Below, piece by piece: positions 60,217 to 64,000 of a stretch of 64,000 nucleotides of DNA. The translations under genes and the position numbers were made by a program. Numbering within the stretch: position 1 is the first letter of the stretch; each line of letters opens with the position of its first letter. Source of the DNA: an uncultured Collinsella sp. (GTDB taxonomy: Bacteria; Actinomycetota; Coriobacteriia; Coriobacteriales; Coriobacteriaceae); contig CABUKS010000006.1 in the NCBI GenBank assembly GCA_902492235.1, forward strand, positions 1-64,000, read 5' to 3'. The notes under the pieces are model-generated. The model searched no databases, was not told the DNA's origin, and saw only the letters and a list, made by a program, of their open reading frames with translations.

Positions 60217-61320
60217 TTATTGCATTTGATACGGCGAAAGCATGGCCCGTTGCGAGCAGCTCGCGAACCAAACCGACACGAGCGCGAACATGAAGCCGTT
60301 GGCAAAACCGTTGGCAAACTGCATCGCGCCGCGCTTCCACCACAGCAGACTGCGATGAAGCACACCGTCCGAAAGCACCATGAACAGGCCCATGGTAAAC
60401 GGAATAAAGCACATCACGGCAAAGGCCGAGAACACACCCGAAATGGCCGACAGCACCAAAAACGGCGCCACGATGCCCATCAGGTAAAAACCGGTACGAG
60501 CTTTGCCTTCCAAGCGCTCGGCTTCAACATGGGCGCGGCCGACCAGGTCGCCGCCCGCGGCACCGTTGGTGCCAGCATGCCCCCTGCCGCTAATGCGGAC
60601 CTCGTCGCCATCGTGCGTGCCGGCAGGAAACTCAATTGTCTGCTCGGAGGTCACACGGGTCCGCCCGCTGCCGCCGCAATCGGGGCAGGGGTCGGCCACG
60701 ACCTTACCGGAACCGCCGCACTCGGGGCAGACTGACTGAAACGTGCCCGCACCAAACAGGAAGGACAGGTCGACGTCGATGTGGCCGCGGCCGCCGCAGC
60801 TCGGGCAGGTATGGGCATGCTCAGAGGAGACAGAACCCGAGCCGCCGCAATGTCCGCATGTATCGAAACGCGTGTAGCGGACGGTCTTGCGGGCACCGCC
60901 CTTGGCCTCCTTGGCGTCAAGTTTGATATCGACGACCACATTGGCGCCGTTCTCGGGATTGTAGGCAGCCTGGCCGCGACGCTGCTGGCCCCAGGCGCCA
61001 CCAAAGGGAAAGCCGCCCTCAAAGGGATTGCCATAGCCTGTGTTGCCGGCGTAGCCGCCACCATAGGGCGAAGCCGTAGGAGCACCGGCAAAGGGATTGC
61101 CCGAGCGCATGGCGTCGTAGCGCGCACGTTTTTGCTCATCCGAAAGCACGGCGTAGGCCTCGGAAACCTCTTTAAACTTTTCCTCGGCATCCGGCTCTTT
61201 GTTGACGTCCGGATGGAGCTTGCGGGCCTTTTGCTGAAAGGCCTTTTGAATATCACGCGAGGTGGCGTCCTTGGAGACACCCAGAATCTCGTAATAATCT
61301 TTTTCGTTCATCGTCGCCAT
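60217..61320 (-). CDS. DnaJ-like protein with C-terminal membrane segments
   Basis: 367 residues. J domain (about 5-70, HPD present), a Gly/Pro/Phe-rich region (75-115) and four CxxCGGxG zinc motifs (CGHCGGSG, CPSCGGRG, CPECGGSG, CPDCGGSG). The first substrate domain is cut short after RISGRGHAGTNGAAGGDL. Instead of the second substrate and dimer domains there are two or three hydrophobic segments (about 280-305, 308-325 and 345-360). ATG 61320 has AGGAGG upstream. It lies 81 bp ahead of the ordinary dnaJ. It is probably a membrane-tethered co-chaperone; its partner is unknown. Confidence 0.85.
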   Translation of the reverse strand: MATMNEKDYYEILGVSKDATSRDIQKAFQQKARKLHPDVNKEPDAEEKFKEVSEAYAVLSDEQKRARYDAMRSGNPFAGAPTASPYGGGYAGNTGYGNPFEGGFPFGGAWGQQRRGQAAYNPENGANVVVDIKLDAKEAKGGARKTVRYTRFDTCGHCGGSGSVSSEHAHTCPSCGGRGHIDVDLSFLFGAGTFQSVCPECGGSGKVVADPCPDCGGSGRTRVTSEQTIEFPAGTHDGDEVRISGRGHAGTNGAAGGDLVGRAHVEAERLEGKARTGFYLMGIVAPFLVLSAISGVFSAFAVMCFIPFTMGLFMVLSDGVLHRSLLWWKRGAMQFANGFANGFMFALVSVWFASCSQRAMLSPYQMQ

Positions 61321-61378
61321 GCGCGGCAACCTCCTGCTCACAGCAGCGTATATATTCCGGTAATTCTACCCGAGCGGC

Positions 61379-62611
61379 CTAAGCTAGATCCCAAAACAGC
61401 TCGAACAGAACATTTCCATCGAGCCAGCCCAAGTGTGTCGGCGCCAGACGAGCTCGAACATAGCGCGCGACGACATCTGCCGAAGTGAAAGGTCCCTCAT
61501 GGACCCCGAGCGTCTCGGGCACCCAAGTGGCAAGACCCAATTCGAGCGCGCGATCGCAGGCAGCTGCCAGCTCATCGGCCGGGATGACACGAGCCGCGCG
61601 AACCAAAAGGTCGGACGCGACACCGCGCGTCATGCGACAAGCAAGCATCAGGTCTTCGGCCGCAGCCTCGCGCTGCGACAGATATTCGGCCTCGAACGCC
61701 GTCGCGACATCGTCACGTTGCACCAGACGCACGCGGTACGAATCGCCTCGAGAAGACACGCCGGGGAACAAACCTACAAGACGGTCGAAATCCTCGGCGT
61801 CGAGCATGCCCGCGGCGGAACGACCCAGGCCCAGGTAGCCCCGTCCGGTCCAGTAGGCAATGTTATGGGCGCACTCATGGCCGTCGAGCGCATAGCTTGC
61901 CACCTCATAGGGATGATAGCCGGCCGCACCCAGACGCTCACGCGCCACATCCATGCACGAAGCTTGAAAATCCTCGTCGGGCTCGAGCGACTCATCGCGG
62001 CACGCCATGCGATAAAGGGGCGTCCCCTCCTCAAGCGTGAGCGGGTAGACCGACACATGATGCGGAGCCGCCGCCAGCACGCCATCGAGCGTGCGCTTCC
62101 AACTCACTGCGGTCTGCCCGGGAAGTCCGCACATAAGGTCGCACGACACGTCAAGCCCAGCGTTCTTGACCGTCGCGATGGCAGCGAGCGCCCGATCGGC
62201 ATCGTGAATACGGCCGATGGCAGTAAGTTCGGTGTTATCGAGCGTTTGCACGCCCAGAGAGACGCGTGTGACACCAACCTTGACAAGTGCAGTGGCAAGC
62301 TCGGCGGTCAGCGACTCGGGATTGGCCTCGCAGGTAAACTCAACGGGGGCGCACCACGCACGAATACGCCGCGCCAGCTCCACCAGGCGCTCCCCCGCCA
62401 GCGACGGCGTACCGCCGCCAACATAGACGGTGCGGATCTGGTCGAGGGCCCCAGCCTTGCTAAAAGCATCGAGGCGCGCGAACAACTGCTCAAAATAGAC
62501 ATCGAGCGCAGCGCTCAGGTCGCACGGAGCAAAACTGCGCGAGTCAAAGTCGCAGTACCGGCACTTTTGGGCGCAAAACGGCACGTGCGCATACAGCGCG
62601 GTAACGGCCAC
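61379..62611 (-). CDS. hemW: Radical SAM family heme chaperone HemW
   Basis: 410 residues. Start YAHVPFCAQKCRYCDFDSR with CxxxCxxC near 13-20, VYVGGGTPSLA near 62-72, and GVQTLDNTEL near 123-132. The C-terminal HemN-type domain is present. The cysteine pattern C-A-Q-K-C-R-Y-C-D-F matches HemW rather than coproporphyrinogen dehydrogenase. GTG 62611 is the start. It lies 2 bp after dus and near lepA, as in most bacteria. Confidence 0.9.
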   Translation of the reverse strand: MAVTALYAHVPFCAQKCRYCDFDSRSFAPCDLSAALDVYFEQLFARLDAFSKAGALDQIRTVYVGGGTPSLAGERLVELARRIRAWCAPVEFTCEANPESLTAELATALVKVGVTRVSLGVQTLDNTELTAIGRIHDADRALAAIATVKNAGLDVSCDLMCGLPGQTAVSWKRTLDGVLAAAPHHVSVYPLTLEEGTPLYRMACRDESLEPDEDFQASCMDVARERLGAAGYHPYEVASYALDGHECAHNIAYWTGRGYLGLGRSAAGMLDAEDFDRLVGLFPGVSSRGDSYRVRLVQRDDVATAFEAEYLSQREAAAEDLMLACRMTRGVASDLLVRAARVIPADELAAACDRALELGLATWVPETLGVHEGPFTSADVVARYVRARLAPTHLGWLDGNVLFELFWDLA

Positions 62612-62613
62612 CC

Positions 62614-63657
62614 TTAAGCCTCCAGCGGATGAGGGGGCACCGATTCGCCGGCGGAAAGGGCAGCCTCGCAGGCCACCACATCGTGCTCGATCTCATCGAC
62701 CAGCGCCATGAACTCCTCATACGTGGAGCAGCGCACCACATGGGCACGCCAAGCGGCGGCATGGGGCATGCCTTTTAAGTACCAGCTTGCGTACGTGCGG
62801 GCACGCGACATGAGCGGCAGGAGCTCATGCGTCAGCGTCAGGTGCTCGCGCAGGGCGTTCAGGCGCTCGACCGAGCTGCGCGCCGGTACCGGCGTGCCAT
62901 CGAGTGCAAGGGCGCGAGCATCGCCGAACACCCACGGATTGCCGTAGATACCGCGCGCGATAAACACCGCGCTGGCACTCGAGCCTTGCAGATGCTCAAC
63001 AGCGTCCTCGGCCGAGAACACATCGCCCGAACCGATAACGGGAATCTCGACGGCGTCGGCCACCTCATCGACGACCGACCAATCGGCCTGCCCTGTGTAG
63101 AGCTGCGTGGCGCAGCGGCCATGCACCGCCACCGCGGCGGCACCGGCGCCTTCGAGCATCTGGGCAAACGTCGCGGCATTACGGTCCTCGGCATAAAAGC
63201 CCTTGCGGATCTTTACAGTCACGGGCACATGCGCCGCGCCCACCGCCGCCTCGACGATCTTCTCGGCCAAATCGGGCGTGCGCATAAGGGCAGAGCCCTC
63301 GCCCTTGGTGACAACCTTGCGGGCAGGACAGGCCATGTTGATATCGATGAGCGACAGGCGATCGCCCACACGCTCCTCGACAGCGGCGACGGCACTCGCA
63401 AACTGCTCGGGCTTGGAGCCAAAGAGCTGCACGCAGATCTGCTGCTCCTCGTCGGCCGGCAGCACCAGGCGCCACGTTTTGTTGCTGGCATAGGCAAGGC
63501 CCGCCACGCTCACCATCTCGCTGTAGGCAAGGTTGGCACCGCGGCGGCGGCACATGATGCGATAAGCGGGGTCGGTTACGCCCGCCATGGGAGCCATAAG
63601 GAACGGCTGCTCGGCATAGGCACCCAGCAGCCGCTTACTGTATTCAGAAAGCGCCAT
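62614..63657 (-). CDS. dus: tRNA-dihydrouridine synthase (DusB-like)
   Basis: 347-residue flavin enzyme reducing uridines in tRNA. Start FLMAPMAGVTDPAYRIMCRR near 19-38, then IDINMACPARKVVTKGEGSA near 104-123 with the catalytic Cys, KIRKGF near 149-154, and HGRCATQLYTG near 179-189. The CPARKVV stretch is of the DusB/Dus1 group. Followed directly by hemW. Confidence 0.9.
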   Translation of the reverse strand: MALSEYSKRLLGAYAEQPFLMAPMAGVTDPAYRIMCRRRGANLAYSEMVSVAGLAYASNKTWRLVLPADEEQQICVQLFGSKPEQFASAVAAVEERVGDRLSLIDINMACPARKVVTKGEGSALMRTPDLAEKIVEAAVGAAHVPVTVKIRKGFYAEDRNAATFAQMLEGAGAAAVAVHGRCATQLYTGQADWSVVDEVADAVEIPVIGSGDVFSAEDAVEHLQGSSASAVFIARGIYGNPWVFGDARALALDGTPVPARSSVERLNALREHLTLTHELLPLMSRARTYASWYLKGMPHAAAWRAHVVRCSTYEEFMALVDEIEHDVVACEAALSAGESVPPHPLEA

Positions 63658-63661
63658 GGAC

Positions 63662-64000
63662 CTACTCGTCCACCTTGAGGATCGCCATAAAGGCCTCCTG
63701 CGGGACCTCGACTGAGCCGATGGCCTTCATGCGCTTCTTGCCCTCTTTCTGCTTCTCGAGCAGCTTGCGCTTACGCGAGATATCGCCGCCGTAGCACTTT
63801 GCAAGCACGTCCTTGCGACGCGCTTTGACGGTAGAACGGGCGATGATCTTGTTGCCGATAGCACCCTGGATGGGAACCTCGAACAGCTGACGCGGGATGA
63901 TCTCCTTGAGCTTGTCGCATAGGCCGCGGGCAAGACCGTAGGCCTTGTCCTTGTGAACGATAAACGACAGCGCGTCCACCTCGTCGCCCGAAAGCAAGAT
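63662..64000 (-). CDS. lepA: Elongation factor 4 (LepA), C-terminal part only
   Basis: The gene runs off the right edge; only the last 112 or so codons are present. LSGDEVDALSFIVHKDKAY and PRQLFEVPIQGAIGNKIIARS, then KCYGGDISRKRKLLEKQKEGK, are the LepA-specific C-terminal domain. The N-terminal GTPase part is outside the window. It is four bases from dus. Confidence 0.94.
   Translation of the reverse strand: MLLSGDEVDALSFIVHKDKAYGLARGLCDKLKEIIPRQLFEVPIQGAIGNKIIARSTVKARRKDVLAKCYGGDISRKRKLLEKQKEGKKRMKAIGSVEVPQEAFMAILKVDE

Overview
The window looks like chromosome from a Collinsella species (Actinomycetota, Coriobacteriia), most likely close to C. aerofaciens. The evidence is the high G+C content, the gene order, and a gene at 19584-20375 that matches the C. 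aerofaciens NADPH-dependent 7beta-hydroxysteroid dehydrogenase residue by residue where I could check it from memory. Nothing was searched against a database, so the species name is an inference.

Layout. (1) 31-17105, all on the + strand: a tight housekeeping run of an ABC-F ATPase, a small membrane protein, an M50 protease, scpA-scpB-rsuA-type synthase-cmk-plsC-ispH, a DUF512 radical SAM protein, der-plsY-gpsA-rpe, a cysteine desulfurase, a NIF3 protein, a zinc-ribbon protein and coaBC. (2) 17186-20950: tRNA-Pro(GGG) followed by an accessory patch with a truncated GGCT-fold gene, an unrecognised HTH gene, an IS30-like relic and the 7beta-HSDH gene. (3) 21041-24859, +: a CDP-alcohol phosphatidyltransferase, a GarA-like FHA protein, an FtsR-like MerR protein, apt and a secreted NlpC/P60 hydrolase. 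(4) 24938-29085: degV and a convergent DUF1836 regulator that share a 26-bp upstream motif, then trxB and a divergent glycolipid glycosyltransferase. (5) 29533-32437: an SOS node, with a LysM/YneA-like gene-nrdR-dut on the - strand and lexA plus a DUF1624 membrane protein on the + strand, separated by three evenly spaced LexA boxes. (6) 32422-64000, almost all on the - strand. In transcription order it runs lepA(partial)-dus-hemW-membrane DnaJ-dnaJ-mtaB-phoH-ybeY-dgkA-era-recO-rpsO-pnp, then rnj-ftsK-rodZ-like-yajQ-rimO-pgsA-cinA-recA-recX, then rny-GHKL ATPase-spoVS-miaB-miaA-hflX.

How the genes work together. Most are core functions: phospholipid synthesis (plsC, plsY, gpsA, two CDP-alcohol transferases, dgkA), chromosome segregation (scpAB, ftsK), RNA decay (rnj, pnp, rny, ybeY), tRNA and ribosome modification (miaA, miaB, mtaB, rimO, dus), and SOS control (lexA, recA, a YneA-like protein).

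The most unusual structure is a pair of intergenic loci (29119-29520 and 50712-51116). They hold long hairpin elements whose core is conserved between copies while the apical and outer stems differ in sequence but stay base-paired. Other points of note are the degV/DUF1836 operator, a DnaJ protein whose C-terminal domain is replaced by membrane segments, and SOS control that appears to extend to nrdR and dut.
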